Shown here one piece after another: positions 25,553 to 34,761 of a stretch of DNA of 64,000 nucleotides (positions are counted from its first letter, which is position 1; every line of letters starts with the position of its first letter). The notes under the pieces were generated by a model, which did not search any database, was not told the origin of the DNA, and saw only the letters and a program-made list of their open reading frames with translations. This DNA comes from Chryseobacterium sp. SC28 (GTDB taxonomy: Bacteria > Bacteroidota > Bacteroidia > Flavobacteriales > Weeksellaceae): contig NZ_QOVY01000001.1 in the NCBI RefSeq assembly GCF_003932955.1, positions 186,001 to 250,000 of the forward strand, given 5' to 3'. The position numbers and the translations under genes are program-made.

Positions 25553-27530
25553 CGATTACCAAAAGAAACGCGCCAACGCACTCAAGTGGGGCTACCTTTT
25601 TGTGCTCGGAGCCTTCTTTTTGTTTGCGGTTTTTTTAGCAAGAATTTTAGTGCTTCAAAACACCAATGTGAAGGAGTTTGAAGACAATTATATCAGCAAA
25701 AACTATCGCGAAGCCACTCTGAAAGCCGCCCGCGGAAATCTCTATGCTTCGGACGGATCGATCTTGGCCACCACCGTGATGCGCTACGATATCTATCTGG
25801 ATTTCAAATCGATGAGAGATACTATCTACACCAACAATATTGCAGCACTGACGGATTCTCTCAGTAAAATGTTCGACAAGCCGAGAAGCTATTTCCGCGC
25901 AAAACTGGATGCTCAGAACCAAAAAAATAATCAATATTACCTTTTAGCAAGAGGTCTGGACTTCGATGAGTACGATAGAATAAGGAAATTTCCGATCTTC
26001 AAAAAAGGCAAGAACAAAGGCGGTTTCATCGTCGAAAGAAATTTTCACAGAGAATTGGCTACCATTCAAATCGGTTCCGGCACCATCGGCGCAGACAATG
26101 GCGAATCCAAATCGGGGCTGGAAGGCGCATTCAGCAAATATCTGACAGGAATAGACGGGAAAAGACTGGAACAGAGAATCAACGCAACCCAATGGAAACC
26201 AATCGATTACTGGAAGGTTCGCGAGCCTGTTGACGGGCAGGATGTTTACACTACTTTGGATCTCAGGATTCAGGATATTGCGCATACAGCCTTGGAAAAT
26301 CAACTGATCAAATTTGACGCCGATCACGGAAGCGTTGTCGTGATGGAAGTGCAAACCGGTAAAGTCCGCGCAATGGTCAATTTACGAAGAACCGAACCGG
26401 GGATGTATGTCGATGCATACAATTACACTGTAAAAGACGCTCAGGAACCTGGTTCCACCTTTAAAACAGTTTCCCTTTTAGCCGCGATGGACGATGGTTT
26501 TATTGATGAAAATACGAAAGTCAACATCGGAAACGGCGTGTGGACTTATGCCGGACAGCGGATTTCCGATGGCCACGGCGGTGGCACTTATGACGTGAGC
26601 GATGTGTTGGCAAAATCCAGCAACGTGGGCGCAGCGAAGATCATTACAACGCATTATGCCGACAAGCCGGAAGTTTTCATCGACCATTTGAAACGTTGGA
26701 AAATGTTTGACAAAATGCAGATCGAATTGCCCGGAATTGCAAAACCCTCGATCCAGACGCCTCAAAGCAAACGATGGAACAGAGCCACTTTGGCATCATT
26801 GGCTTACGGCTATTCATCGAGTTTTCCGCTGCTGCAGCTTGTGACTTTTTATAACGGGATTGCCAACAAGGGCAAGATGGTAAAGCCGCTTTTCATCGAT
26901 AAAATAATGAAAGACGGAAATATTCTGTATGAAGCAAAACCGGAAGTGATGGTGAAGAAAATGGCGTCCGACAAAGCCATCGAAATGATGACTAGTGCGC
27001 TAACCAAAGCTGTAGAAAAAGGAACGGCGAAAAGCATCTATACCCCGAATCTGAAAATTGCCGGCAAAACTGGTACGGCGCGAATTTTATATTGGCTGCC
27101 CGGCCCGATGCGCTATCAGGCTTCGTTTGCGGGTTTTTATCCTTCCGACAATCCGAAATATACGTGTATCGTGGTCGTCAATCAGCCGGATACGTCCAAG
27201 GGATTTTATGGAGGATCGGTTTCGGCACCGGTTTTCAAAGAAATTGCGGGAAAAACTTTCCTTAAAACGCCTTTGAATGTGGAAAAAGAAATGTTGGTGG
27301 AGCGTAAAGTGAACCTCAACAAAATGGTGGAACCAAATGTGAAACTCACTGTCAAAAGAGATTCGATGCCAAACGTCGTGGGAATGATTGGGAAAAATGT
27401 CATTCCGCAATTGGAAAATTTGGGTTACCGTGTTGATTATAAAGGCGTTGGCAAGATTAAAGGACAATTTCCCGCGGAAGGCTCTTACATTGGTAAAAAT
27501 CAACGAATATATTTGGAACTCCAGAATTAA
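25536..27530 (+). CDS. ftsI: division-specific penicillin-binding protein (FtsI/PBP3-like) with C-terminal PASTA domain
   Basis: The septal transpeptidase that cross-links peptidoglycan. It has 664 residues, with one N-terminal membrane helix (LFVLGAFFLFAVFLARILVL), a dimerisation domain (ARGNLYASDGSILATT) and the transpeptidase domain. Active-site motifs are intact: STFK in QEPGSTFKTVS, SSN in AKSSNVGAAK, and KTGT in AGKTGTARIL. A single PASTA domain closes the protein (PNVVGMIGKNVIPQLENLGYRV), unlike E. coli FtsI. It starts within ftsL, suggesting coupled translation. Confidence 0.94.
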   Translation: MRSPNNDYQKKRANALKWGYLFVLGAFFLFAVFLARILVLQNTNVKEFEDNYISKNYREATLKAARGNLYASDGSILATTVMRYDIYLDFKSMRDTIYTNNIAALTDSLSKMFDKPRSYFRAKLDAQNQKNNQYYLLARGLDFDEYDRIRKFPIFKKGKNKGGFIVERNFHRELATIQIGSGTIGADNGESKSGLEGAFSKYLTGIDGKRLEQRINATQWKPIDYWKVREPVDGQDVYTTLDLRIQDIAHTALENQLIKFDADHGSVVVMEVQTGKVRAMVNLRRTEPGMYVDAYNYTVKDAQEPGSTFKTVSLLAAMDDGFIDENTKVNIGNGVWTYAGQRISDGHGGGTYDVSDVLAKSSNVGAAKIITTHYADKPEVFIDHLKRWKMFDKMQIELPGIAKPSIQTPQSKRWNRATLASLAYGYSSSFPLLQLVTFYNGIANKGKMVKPLFIDKIMKDGNILYEAKPEVMVKKMASDKAIEMMTSALTKAVEKGTAKSIYTPNLKIAGKTGTARILYWLPGPMRYQASFAGFYPSDNPKYTCIVVVNQPDTSKGFYGGSVSAPVFKEIAGKTFLKTPLNVEKEMLVERKVNLNKMVEPNVKLTVKRDSMPNVVGMIGKNVIPQLENLGYRVDYKGVGKIKGQFPAEGSYIGKNQRIYLELQN

Positions 27531-27543
27531 AATTTATGAAAAA

Positions 27544-27675
27544 GTCCCAACGGGACGGCTTAGCAAAGAATAGGATGAAATCCTATTGACGTTAAGGAAA
27601 TTAAAAGATTTATTACAAAGAATAGGACGAAATCCTATCAATAAAAATGAAATTAAAAGATTTATTACAAAGAAT
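27544..27675 (+). repeat. palindromic element with 52-bp tandem duplication reaching into the murE start
   Basis: GTCCC-AAC-GGGAC (27544-27556) is followed by ATAGGAT-GAA-ATCCTAT (27570-27586). A near copy of the second palindrome, ATAGGACGAAATCCTAT, lies at 27622-27638, exactly 52 bases on. The segment from 27597 (GAAATTAAAAGATTTATTAC...) reappears at 27649, where it forms the first codons of murE. The small palindromes resemble REP-type extragenic elements. The duplication left a non-coding copy of the murE 5' end upstream of the real start. Confidence 0.75.
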
Positions 27676-29107
27676 CACGATCTTAGAAACCATTGGAACT
27701 CTGGAAAGAGAAGTGTCCGAAGTGGTTTTCGACAGCAGAAAAGTTGTGGAAAATTCTTTGTATGTAGCTGTGAAAGGAACGGTTTCCGACGGCCATTCCT
27801 ACATCAATTCCGCCATCGATAAAGGCGCGAAAGTGATCGTTTGCGAAGAACTGCCTTCAGAAATTAATGGCGAGGTGACTTATATAAAAGTTGAAGATTC
27901 TTCCAAAGTATTGGGCCATTTGGCTTCTAACTTTTACGGAAATCCTTCTCAAAAATTAAAAGTAATCGGCGTTACCGGAACCAACGGAAAAACGACCGTG
28001 ACGACTTTGCTATTCGACATTTTCAAAACCTTGGGTTATCAATCTGCTCTGATTTCGACGGTTGAATATAGAATTGGGGACGAAATTATCCCATCTACTC
28101 ACACAACACCAGACGTCATCAGATTAAATCAAATGTTGGCAAAGGCAGTTGAAATGGGTTGTGAATATGCTTTTATGGAAGTGAGTTCGCACGGCATCGT
28201 CCAAAACAGAACGGAGGGCTTGCATTTCAAGATCGCAGGTTTTACCAATATCACGCACGACCATTTGGATTATCACAAAACGTTTCAGAATTACATCTAT
28301 GCTAAGAAAAGATTCTTTGACGAATTGGAAGATTCTGCGATTGCCATCACGAATGCTGATGACAAAAACGGCTTGGTAATGCTTCAAAACACCAAAGCCA
28401 AGAAGAAAACCTTCGCCTTGAAAACGATGGCAGATTTCCACGGAAAGGTGCTGGAAGTGGATTTCAACGGAATGCTGCTGAATTTTAACGGAAAAGAATT
28501 CTGGACAACCTTGACCGGGAAATTCAACGCCTATAATTTACTGTTGGCCTACGGAATTGCTTTGGAATTGGGAATGAATGAAGATGAGGTTTTGCAGGCC
28601 ATTTCTATGCTTCACCGCGTCAACGGACGTTTCGAAACGATAAAATCCGACAGTGGCATTTTCTTCGTCGTCGATTATTCGCATACGCCGGATGCGTTGG
28701 AAAACGTGCTGGACAGCATCAACGAGATCAGAACCAAAAACGAAAGGTTGATCTGCGTTTTCGGTTGTGGCGGCGACAGAGACAAAACCAAACGTCCGGA
28801 AATGGGAGACATTGCTACGAAAAAATCCACTTTGGCGATCATTACCTCGGACAATCCAAGGACGGAAGATCCTGCTCAAATTATCAAAGAAATTGAAGCG
28901 GGAATTCAGCCGCAGAATTTTAGCAAGTACACTTCGATTCCTGACAGAAGAGAGGCGATAAAAATGGCCATCAAGTTTGCTGAGCCAAAAGACATCGTTT
29001 TGGTGGCGGGCAAAGGCCACGAAACGTATCAAGAAATCAACGGTGTGAAACATCATTTTGATGACAAAGAGACGATTAGAGAACTATTAAAATTAATGGG
29101 AAAGTAA
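27647..29107 (+). CDS. murE: UDP-N-acetylmuramoyl-tripeptide synthetase (meso-DAP ligase)
   Basis: Adds the third stem-peptide residue, presumably meso-diaminopimelate, to UDP-MurNAc-L-Ala-D-Glu. It has 486 residues and three domains. The ATP loop is VTGTNGKTTVTTL, and the central domain has EVSSHGIVQNRTEGL and TNITHDHLDYH. The C-terminal domain has VDYSHTPDALENVL, the DNPR motif of DAP-specific MurE in ITSDNPRTEDP, and AGKGHETYQ. The ATG at 27647 is preferred; an upstream frame is a duplicated copy of these codons. Confidence 0.96.
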   Translation: MKLKDLLQRITILETIGTLEREVSEVVFDSRKVVENSLYVAVKGTVSDGHSYINSAIDKGAKVIVCEELPSEINGEVTYIKVEDSSKVLGHLASNFYGNPSQKLKVIGVTGTNGKTTVTTLLFDIFKTLGYQSALISTVEYRIGDEIIPSTHTTPDVIRLNQMLAKAVEMGCEYAFMEVSSHGIVQNRTEGLHFKIAGFTNITHDHLDYHKTFQNYIYAKKRFFDELEDSAIAITNADDKNGLVMLQNTKAKKKTFALKTMADFHGKVLEVDFNGMLLNFNGKEFWTTLTGKFNAYNLLLAYGIALELGMNEDEVLQAISMLHRVNGRFETIKSDSGIFFVVDYSHTPDALENVLDSINEIRTKNERLICVFGCGGDRDKTKRPEMGDIATKKSTLAIITSDNPRTEDPAQIIKEIEAGIQPQNFSKYTSIPDRREAIKMAIKFAEPKDIVLVAGKGHETYQEINGVKHHFDDKETIRELLKLMGK

Positions 29108-29120
29108 AATTAATGTAGTA

Positions 29121-29744
29121 ATGGCAGAATTGGATAAAATATATCTATTTAGAATGACACATATTGAGAATATTCCTCATATTCTTCAGTGTGGGATTAC
29201 TCATTCCGATTCTCCAAATGCTAATCCTGACTTTGTCCCAATTGGCGATAATAGTTTGATTAATACAAGAAATAATTTTTTATTAGATAATGGAAAACTT
29301 CTAGGAGAATATATTCCTTTCTATTTTGGAGTTAGAACACCAATGTTATATGTGGTTCAGAAAGGATTTAACCTTGTAATTCCAACTCCCGCAGAGAATA
29401 TTGTCTATTGTGTGAGTTCAGTTCAAAAAATTATGGAACAAAATGCTGATTTTGTGTTTACAAATGGACACGCAGTTGATGGATTTTCGACTCAATATAA
29501 TGTTTCAGATATTAAGAATATAGATGAAATTATTGATTGGAATGCTGTAAATGCAAAATATTGGAAAGACGAAAATGATTTGGATAGAAAAAGAAGAAAG
29601 GAAGCAGAATTTTTAGTTCTTGGAGATATTGATAAAAAAGCAATTCTAGGTTATGTTGTTTTTAATGAAAATGCAAAAAGAAAAATGGAGGCCTTTGGAA
29701 TCAAGGGTAATCAAATTAGTGTTAAACCTAACTATTATTTTTAA
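29121..29744 (+). CDS. darT: DNA ADP-ribosyltransferase toxin DarT
   Basis: A DUF4433-type toxin that transfers ADP-ribose from NAD onto a base in single-stranded DNA, blocking replication. It has 207 residues, the normal length. The N-terminal YLFRMTHIENIPHILQCGI holds the NAD-binding Arg and His (R11, H14). YIPFYFGVRTPMLYVV is the conserved core, and RKRRKEAEFLVLGD carries the expected catalytic Glu (E163). All key residues appear intact, so it should be toxic and need its partner. It sits 13 bases after murE, inside the dcw cluster, with visibly AT-richer codons than its neighbours, pointing to acquisition. Confidence 0.93.
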   Translation: MAELDKIYLFRMTHIENIPHILQCGITHSDSPNANPDFVPIGDNSLINTRNNFLLDNGKLLGEYIPFYFGVRTPMLYVVQKGFNLVIPTPAENIVYCVSSVQKIMEQNADFVFTNGHAVDGFSTQYNVSDIKNIDEIIDWNAVNAKYWKDENDLDRKRRKEAEFLVLGDIDKKAILGYVVFNENAKRKMEAFGIKGNQISVKPNYYF

Positions 29745-29746
29745 AT

Positions 29747-30766
29747 ATGATACACTATATAACAGGTAATTTATTAGAAAGTGATGCTGAGGCTTTAGTA
29801 AACACAGTGAATACAGTTGGTGTAATGGGAAAAGGTATTGCATTACAATTCAAAAATGCCTTCCCGAATAATTACAAAAAGTATTCTGAAGCCTGTAAAA
29901 ATAAAGAATTAAATGTAGGTCAGCTTTTGGTAACTGAAGAAAATGTTCTGTCAGGAAAGAAGACGATCATAAATTTCCCAACTAAAACTCACTGGCGTTT
30001 ACCTTCAGAGTATAAGTATATCGAAGCTGGATTAGTAGAATTAGTTAAAGTAATCAAAGAAAAAAATATAAAATCAATTGCTATTCCACCATTAGGGGCT
30101 GGAAACGGTGGTTTGGATTGGAATAAAGTTAAACCAATTTTAGAAAAATATTTATCGCAAACCGAAGCAGAAGTGCTTATTTATGAACCGAATGCAACGA
30201 TAACAGAAGTCTTAAAAAAAGAAAGAGTAAAACTGACGCCTGCGAGAGCAATGCTTTTATCAGTTCTATATGATTTAGCTAAAAATGGTGAATTTGTTTC
30301 AGAATTTGCATCAGAAAAAATCGCCTATTTTTTACAAAATTTTGGAGCAAAGGATGCTTTTAAGTTAGAATTTAAGCAAAATTTTTATGGACCATATTCA
30401 GGAAAAGTAAAACATGTTTTACATTATTTGAACGGAAGTTATATTATGGGATATAGCTCAAAAGATAAAAGACCTTTCGAAGAATTAAGAATTGTTATGG
30501 AATCTGAAAAAGAAGTGGATGAATACCTATCCAAACCAGAAAATAATGAATATAAAGCTATAGCAGAAAAAACAAAAGCATTTTTGTCAGGTTTCTATTC
30601 TGCATTTGGATTGGAGTTACTTTCAACAATAGATTTTATTATGAAAGAGAAAAGTATTACTGAGGAGAAAGAGGTTATTAATTATTTGGAAAACTGGAGT
30701 AATAGGAAAAAGACAATGTTCACAAATCCTCAGTTTGTAAGAATTGCAATGAATAAATTAAACTAA
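29747..30766 (+). CDS. darG: macro-domain antitoxin DarG
   Basis: The antitoxin partner of DarT. The N-terminal macro domain (residues ~1-150) removes ADP-ribose from [21 protein letters not shown] and [17 protein letters not shown] are the ADP-ribose-binding loops, and [13 protein letters not shown] is the phosphate loop. A helical C-terminal domain (~160-339) fits the part of DarG that binds and neutralises DarT directly. It begins two bases after darT and ends five bases before mraY, so both genes may ride on dcw transcription. Length 339 matches known DarG. Confidence 0.93.
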   Translation: MIHYITGNLLESDAEALVNTVNTVGVMGKGIALQFKNAFPNNYKKYSEACKNKELNVGQLLVTEENVLSGKKTIINFPTKTHWRLPSEYKYIEAGLVELVKVIKEKNIKSIAIPPLGAGNGGLDWNKVKPILEKYLSQTEAEVLIYEPNATITEVLKKERVKLTPARAMLLSVLYDLAKNGEFVSEFASEKIAYFLQNFGAKDAFKLEFKQNFYGPYSGKVKHVLHYLNGSYIMGYSSKDKRPFEELRIVMESEKEVDEYLSKPENNEYKAIAEKTKAFLSGFYSAFGLELLSTIDFIMKEKSITEEKEVINYLENWSNRKKTMFTNPQFVRIAMNKLN

Positions 30767-30771
30767 GACGA

Positions 30772-32013
30772 ATGCTATATTATCTATACGAATATTTAAC
30801 CGCTCACGATATCCACATTCCCGGTATGAACTTGTTCAAATACATTTCGTTCCGTGCGGCAATGGCCGTGTTGCTATCGCTCATCATTGCGCTGGCTTAC
30901 GGAAAACGGATAATCAATTTCCTTCGAAAAAAACAAATGGGCGAATTGGTACGGGATCTCGGTCTGGAAGGGCAAAAGCAGAAAGAAGGAACGCCAACGA
31001 TGGGCGGACTGATCATCATCTTGGCAACCATCATTCCTGTTTTGTTGTTTACCAGAATCACCAATGTTTACATCGTTCTTTTAATTATTTCCGTCTTATG
31101 GATGGGCGCCATCGGATTTTTGGACGATTATCTCAAAAAAGTGAAAAAGAACAAAGATGGATTGAGCGGTCAATTCAAAGTGATTGGCCAGGTCGGTCTG
31201 GGCCTGATTGTCGGCATTACGATGTATTTTCATCCAGACATCACAGTGAAAAGAAAATATGCCGATGCAGGCGTCATCAATAGAAATAATGTAGAACAAA
31301 ACTTTATGCCTGAGGAGAAAATCCCCGTTTCCACATTGCCTTTTACCAAAAACAACGAGTTCGACTACAGCGGCATTCTCTTTTGGATGGATGATGCCAA
31401 AGCGCACGAATGGGCCTGGATCGTCTTCATCCCGATTGTGATTTTTATCGTAACGGCAGTTTCCAACGGTGCGAATATTACCGATGGTATCGATGGTCTC
31501 GCAGCCGGAACGAGCGTCGTTATTTTATTGACCTTAGCATTTTTTGCCTACCTCTCCGGAAATATCATTTTTGCAGATTATCTCAATATTATGTTCCTTC
31601 CGCATATGGGCGAGACCACCATTTTTGCCCTCGCTTTGGTGGGTGCCGTCATCGGATTTTTCTGGTACAACACTTATCCGGCGCAGGTTTTTATGGGCGA
31701 TACGGGCAGTTTGATGCTGGGCGGCGTGATCGCCGTTTTGGCAATTATCCTGAGAAAAGAATTGCTGATTCCTGTCTTGTGTGGGGTTTTCCTGATAGAA
31801 CTCTTGTCAGTAATCCTGCAAGTTTGGGTGTTCAAATACAGAAAAAGAAAATATGGGTTGGAATATGCCCAAAACAATAGATTATTCAAGATGTCGCCGT
31901 TGCACCATCATTTTCAGAAAGAAGGTTTCCACGAAAGCAAAATCGTGAACCGAATGATCATCTTGGGCGTAATGCTGGCAATCATTTGCTTAATCACTTT
32001 AAAAACTAGATAG
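30772..32013 (+). CDS. mraY: phospho-N-acetylmuramoyl-pentapeptide-transferase
   Basis: Transfers phospho-MurNAc-pentapeptide to undecaprenyl phosphate to make lipid I at the inner membrane. It has 413 residues and about ten membrane helices. Motifs present are [22 protein letters not shown] (the DD pair), [26 protein letters not shown], and the cytoplasmic [15 protein letters not shown] loop. It includes the ~40-residue Bacteroidota insertion before the DYSG segment. Start only five bases after darG. Confidence 0.97.
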   Translation: MLYYLYEYLTAHDIHIPGMNLFKYISFRAAMAVLLSLIIALAYGKRIINFLRKKQMGELVRDLGLEGQKQKEGTPTMGGLIIILATIIPVLLFTRITNVYIVLLIISVLWMGAIGFLDDYLKKVKKNKDGLSGQFKVIGQVGLGLIVGITMYFHPDITVKRKYADAGVINRNNVEQNFMPEEKIPVSTLPFTKNNEFDYSGILFWMDDAKAHEWAWIVFIPIVIFIVTAVSNGANITDGIDGLAAGTSVVILLTLAFFAYLSGNIIFADYLNIMFLPHMGETTIFALALVGAVIGFFWYNTYPAQVFMGDTGSLMLGGVIAVLAIILRKELLIPVLCGVFLIELLSVILQVWVFKYRKRKYGLEYAQNNRLFKMSPLHHHFQKEGFHESKIVNRMIILGVMLAIICLITLKTR

Positions 32014-32018
32014 GGAAT

Positions 32019-32134
32019 TGTAAAATGTAAAAAGTATAATGTACAACGTATTTTTTACAGAATAAATTAAAAATTAATCACCAAATGATGCGCAACTTAA
32101 AAGTCATTTTACTTTGTACATCATACATTTTACA
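32019..32134. repeat. facing pair of heptad repeat arrays between mraY and murD
   Basis: The left array 32019-32046 reads TGTAAAA, TGTAAAA, AGTATAA, TGTACAA. The right array 32107-32134 reads TTTTACT, TTGTACA, TCATACA, TTTTACA, the same units in reverse complement. The arrays are 60 bases apart. Confidence 0.65.
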
Positions 32135-32145
32135 ACAAAAATAAT

Positions 32146-33489
32146 ATGAGAGTAGTAATACTTGGTGGCGGAGAAAGCGGTGTGGGTGCAGCTTATTTAG
32201 CAAAGGCCAAAGGCTTTGATGTGTTTCTTTCGGATATGGGAAGGATCCGCGAAAATTACAAAAAAGAGCTCGATGAACTTGGGATTGATTATGAAGAAGG
32301 GAAACATTCGGAAGAGAAAATCCTCAACGCCGACTGGATTATAAAAAGCCCGGGCATCCCCAAAAAAGCTGATATGATTCAAAAGATTCAGGAAAAAAGA
32401 ATCCGATTGTCATCGGAAATCGAGTTTGCATCGGAGTTTACAGATGCTAAAATCATCGCAATCACCGGTAGTAATGGGAAAACCACAACGACGTCTTTGA
32501 TTTATTATATTTTAAAAGAGGACGGTTTCAACGTCGGACTCGGCGGCAACATCGGAAAAAGCTTTGCAAAGCAAGTCGCCAAGGAGAATTTTGATTATTA
32601 TGTTTTGGAAGTGAGCAGCTTTCAATTGGATAACATTCAAAACTTTAGGCCCTATATTTCTTTGCTATTGAATTTGTCTAAGGATCATCTGGATCAGTAC
32701 AATTACAATTATGAAGAATATGCTTTGGCAAAGTTCAGAATAGCAGAAAATCAGGATGCCGATAACTTTTTTATCTATAACAAAGATGATGAAATGAGCA
32801 AATCTCTTCTCGGCAAGCTAAACTTGAAAGTGACCAAAGTCCCTTTCTCAATGACAGAAAAATTAGAAAAAGGCGCGTATGCCATCGATGAGAATTTTGT
32901 AGTAAATGTCAATGACGGTTTCACAATGAATATCAACGAATTATCCTTGATCGGAAAGCATAATGTCGCCAACAGCTTGGCTGCAAGCATCGCCGGCAAG
33001 TTGCTGGAAATCAGCAATCAAAGTATTAGAAATTCTTTAATGACTTTCCAGGCGGTTGAGCACAGATTGGAACCTGTGGCAGAAATCAGAGGCGTCAAAT
33101 ACATCAACGACAGCAAAGCAACCAACGTGAACGCTACCTATTTCGCCTTGGAAAGCATGAAACAGCCGGTCGTTTGGATCGTCGGCGGAAAAGATAAAGG
33201 AAACGATTATTCAGAAATCGAAGATCTTGTCAAAAGAAAAGTGAAAGCCATTGTCTGCTTAGGAATTGACAATCAAAAGATTATCGATTTTTTCAAAGAC
33301 AAAAAAACGAAAATCTACGACACATCGAGTATGCAGAAAGCCGTGGAAGTTTCCAAATCTATTGCGGAGAAAGGCGATGTGGTTCTTTTGTCGCCGTGTT
33401 GCGCAAGTTTCGACCTATTCAATGGCTACGAAGACCGAGGAAATCAGTTCAAAAAAGAAGTATTAAACGAATTAATTATTAACAATTAA
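32146..33489 (+). CDS. murD: UDP-N-acetylmuramoyl-L-alanine--D-glutamate ligase
   Basis: Adds D-glutamate to UDP-MurNAc-L-Ala in the cytoplasm. It has 447 residues. The N-terminal VVILGGGESGVGAAYLAKA binds UDP. The ATP loop is ITGSNGKTTTTSL; EVSSFQLDNI and LNLSKDHLDQY form the metal-binding middle domain. VEHRLEPVAEIRGVKYINDSKATN and VWIVGGKDKGNDYSE are C-terminal domain motifs. Standard position between mraY and ftsW. Confidence 0.97.
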   Translation: MRVVILGGGESGVGAAYLAKAKGFDVFLSDMGRIRENYKKELDELGIDYEEGKHSEEKILNADWIIKSPGIPKKADMIQKIQEKRIRLSSEIEFASEFTDAKIIAITGSNGKTTTTSLIYYILKEDGFNVGLGGNIGKSFAKQVAKENFDYYVLEVSSFQLDNIQNFRPYISLLLNLSKDHLDQYNYNYEEYALAKFRIAENQDADNFFIYNKDDEMSKSLLGKLNLKVTKVPFSMTEKLEKGAYAIDENFVVNVNDGFTMNINELSLIGKHNVANSLAASIAGKLLEISNQSIRNSLMTFQAVEHRLEPVAEIRGVKYINDSKATNVNATYFALESMKQPVVWIVGGKDKGNDYSEIEDLVKRKVKAIVCLGIDNQKIIDFFKDKKTKIYDTSSMQKAVEVSKSIAEKGDVVLLSPCCASFDLFNGYEDRGNQFKKEVLNELIINN

Positions 33490-33525
33490 AACCCACCCGA
33501 TTGTAAAAAGAATTGGGATAGGATT

Positions 33526-34761
33526 ATGGAAAACCAAAATACAGATAACAAATTTGAGCTGCTGAAAGGAGACAAAGTCCTTTGGTCGGTGATCATTTTG
33601 ATCTCCCTGCTTTCGGTATTTCCGGTTTATTCTGCCAGCTCCAATTTGGAATATATTGTCAACAACGGCACCACAACCGGCCATGTTCTCAAGCATATTA
33701 TTTTCGTTTTGATAGGTTTGGGAATTATGCGTTTCGTAGGAACTGTGAAGTACGAATATATCGGAAAACTGAGTTCTATTCTGCTTTTGTTTACGATTGG
33801 TTTACTATTGATTACGATGTTCACGGGCCAAAAAATCGAAGGAGCAAGTGCTTCTCGCTGGCTCAAGATTCCGGGAACACCGATTTCCTTCCAGCCCTCG
33901 TCGTTTGCCTATCTGATGCTCGTCATCTATCTCTGCCGATATCTTTCCAAGCGGGTCAAAAGAGAGCGGGTTCCGCTGGAGAATATCATTTATATTTTCG
34001 GTCCTATTCTGATTGTATTTGGCTTGGTGGTCAAAGACAATGGCTCCACCGGAATGATGATCTTGCTCATTTCCATCGCGATTCTAATTATCGGACAGTT
34101 GGATTTCAAATACATTGCGGGATTTATCGTCACCGCTGCTCTATTCATCAGTATGTTTTTGTTTGTGGCGCTGAAGACGGATTTGATCAAAAGCAATCGC
34201 GTCCACACGTGGATGAGCAGGATCGAAGTTTTCTTTGACGGAAAAAAAGTGAATGAAATCGATAATGAAGTCGATAAAGCCAAAAACTATCAAGTCAACC
34301 AAGCCAAAGCAGCCATTGTTCACGGCGGTTTCAACGGCATTGGACCGGGAAAGAGTGCATTAAAACAGACCTTACCACAGTCGGTTTCCGATTTTATTTT
34401 TGCCATCATCGTAGAAGAATATGGCTGGATGGGCGCATTTGTGCTCATCGGTCTTTATATGATTATGATTATTAGGATTGTGATGATTGCCAGCAAGATG
34501 CCTGCGTTTTTCGGCACCTTGCTGGTTTTGTCCATCGGACTAATGATCTTCGTCCAATTATCGATGAATATTGCCGTTGCCATCAATCTGATTCCGGTTA
34601 CAGGTCAACCTTTGCCGCTGATCAGTTATGGCGGAACATCGATGTTGGTAACTTACATTCAGTTGGGAATCATTCTCAATGTCAGTTCGCGAATCCAGGT
34701 TTATGACGAAGAAGGACTGGGCAAAAGACAGAGTTTGGAGGAAATAAATGATATTGCTTAA
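33526..34761 (+). CDS. ftsW: septal peptidoglycan glycosyltransferase FtsW
   Basis: SEDS-family polymerase that builds glycan strands at the division site together with the PBP encoded upstream. It has 411 residues and ten predicted membrane helices. ASRWLKIPGTPISFQPSSFA, VKDNGSTGMMIL, FIFAIIVEEYGWMGA and GQPLPLISYGGTSML are the SEDS signature segments, the first containing the position of the catalytic acidic loop partner residues. The stop codon shares a base with the murG start (TAATG). Confidence 0.95.
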   Translation: MENQNTDNKFELLKGDKVLWSVIILISLLSVFPVYSASSNLEYIVNNGTTTGHVLKHIIFVLIGLGIMRFVGTVKYEYIGKLSSILLLFTIGLLLITMFTGQKIEGASASRWLKIPGTPISFQPSSFAYLMLVIYLCRYLSKRVKRERVPLENIIYIFGPILIVFGLVVKDNGSTGMMILLISIAILIIGQLDFKYIAGFIVTAALFISMFLFVALKTDLIKSNRVHTWMSRIEVFFDGKKVNEIDNEVDKAKNYQVNQAKAAIVHGGFNGIGPGKSALKQTLPQSVSDFIFAIIVEEYGWMGAFVLIGLYMIMIIRIVMIASKMPAFFGTLLVLSIGLMIFVQLSMNIAVAINLIPVTGQPLPLISYGGTSMLVTYIQLGIILNVSSRIQVYDEEGLGKRQSLEEINDIA

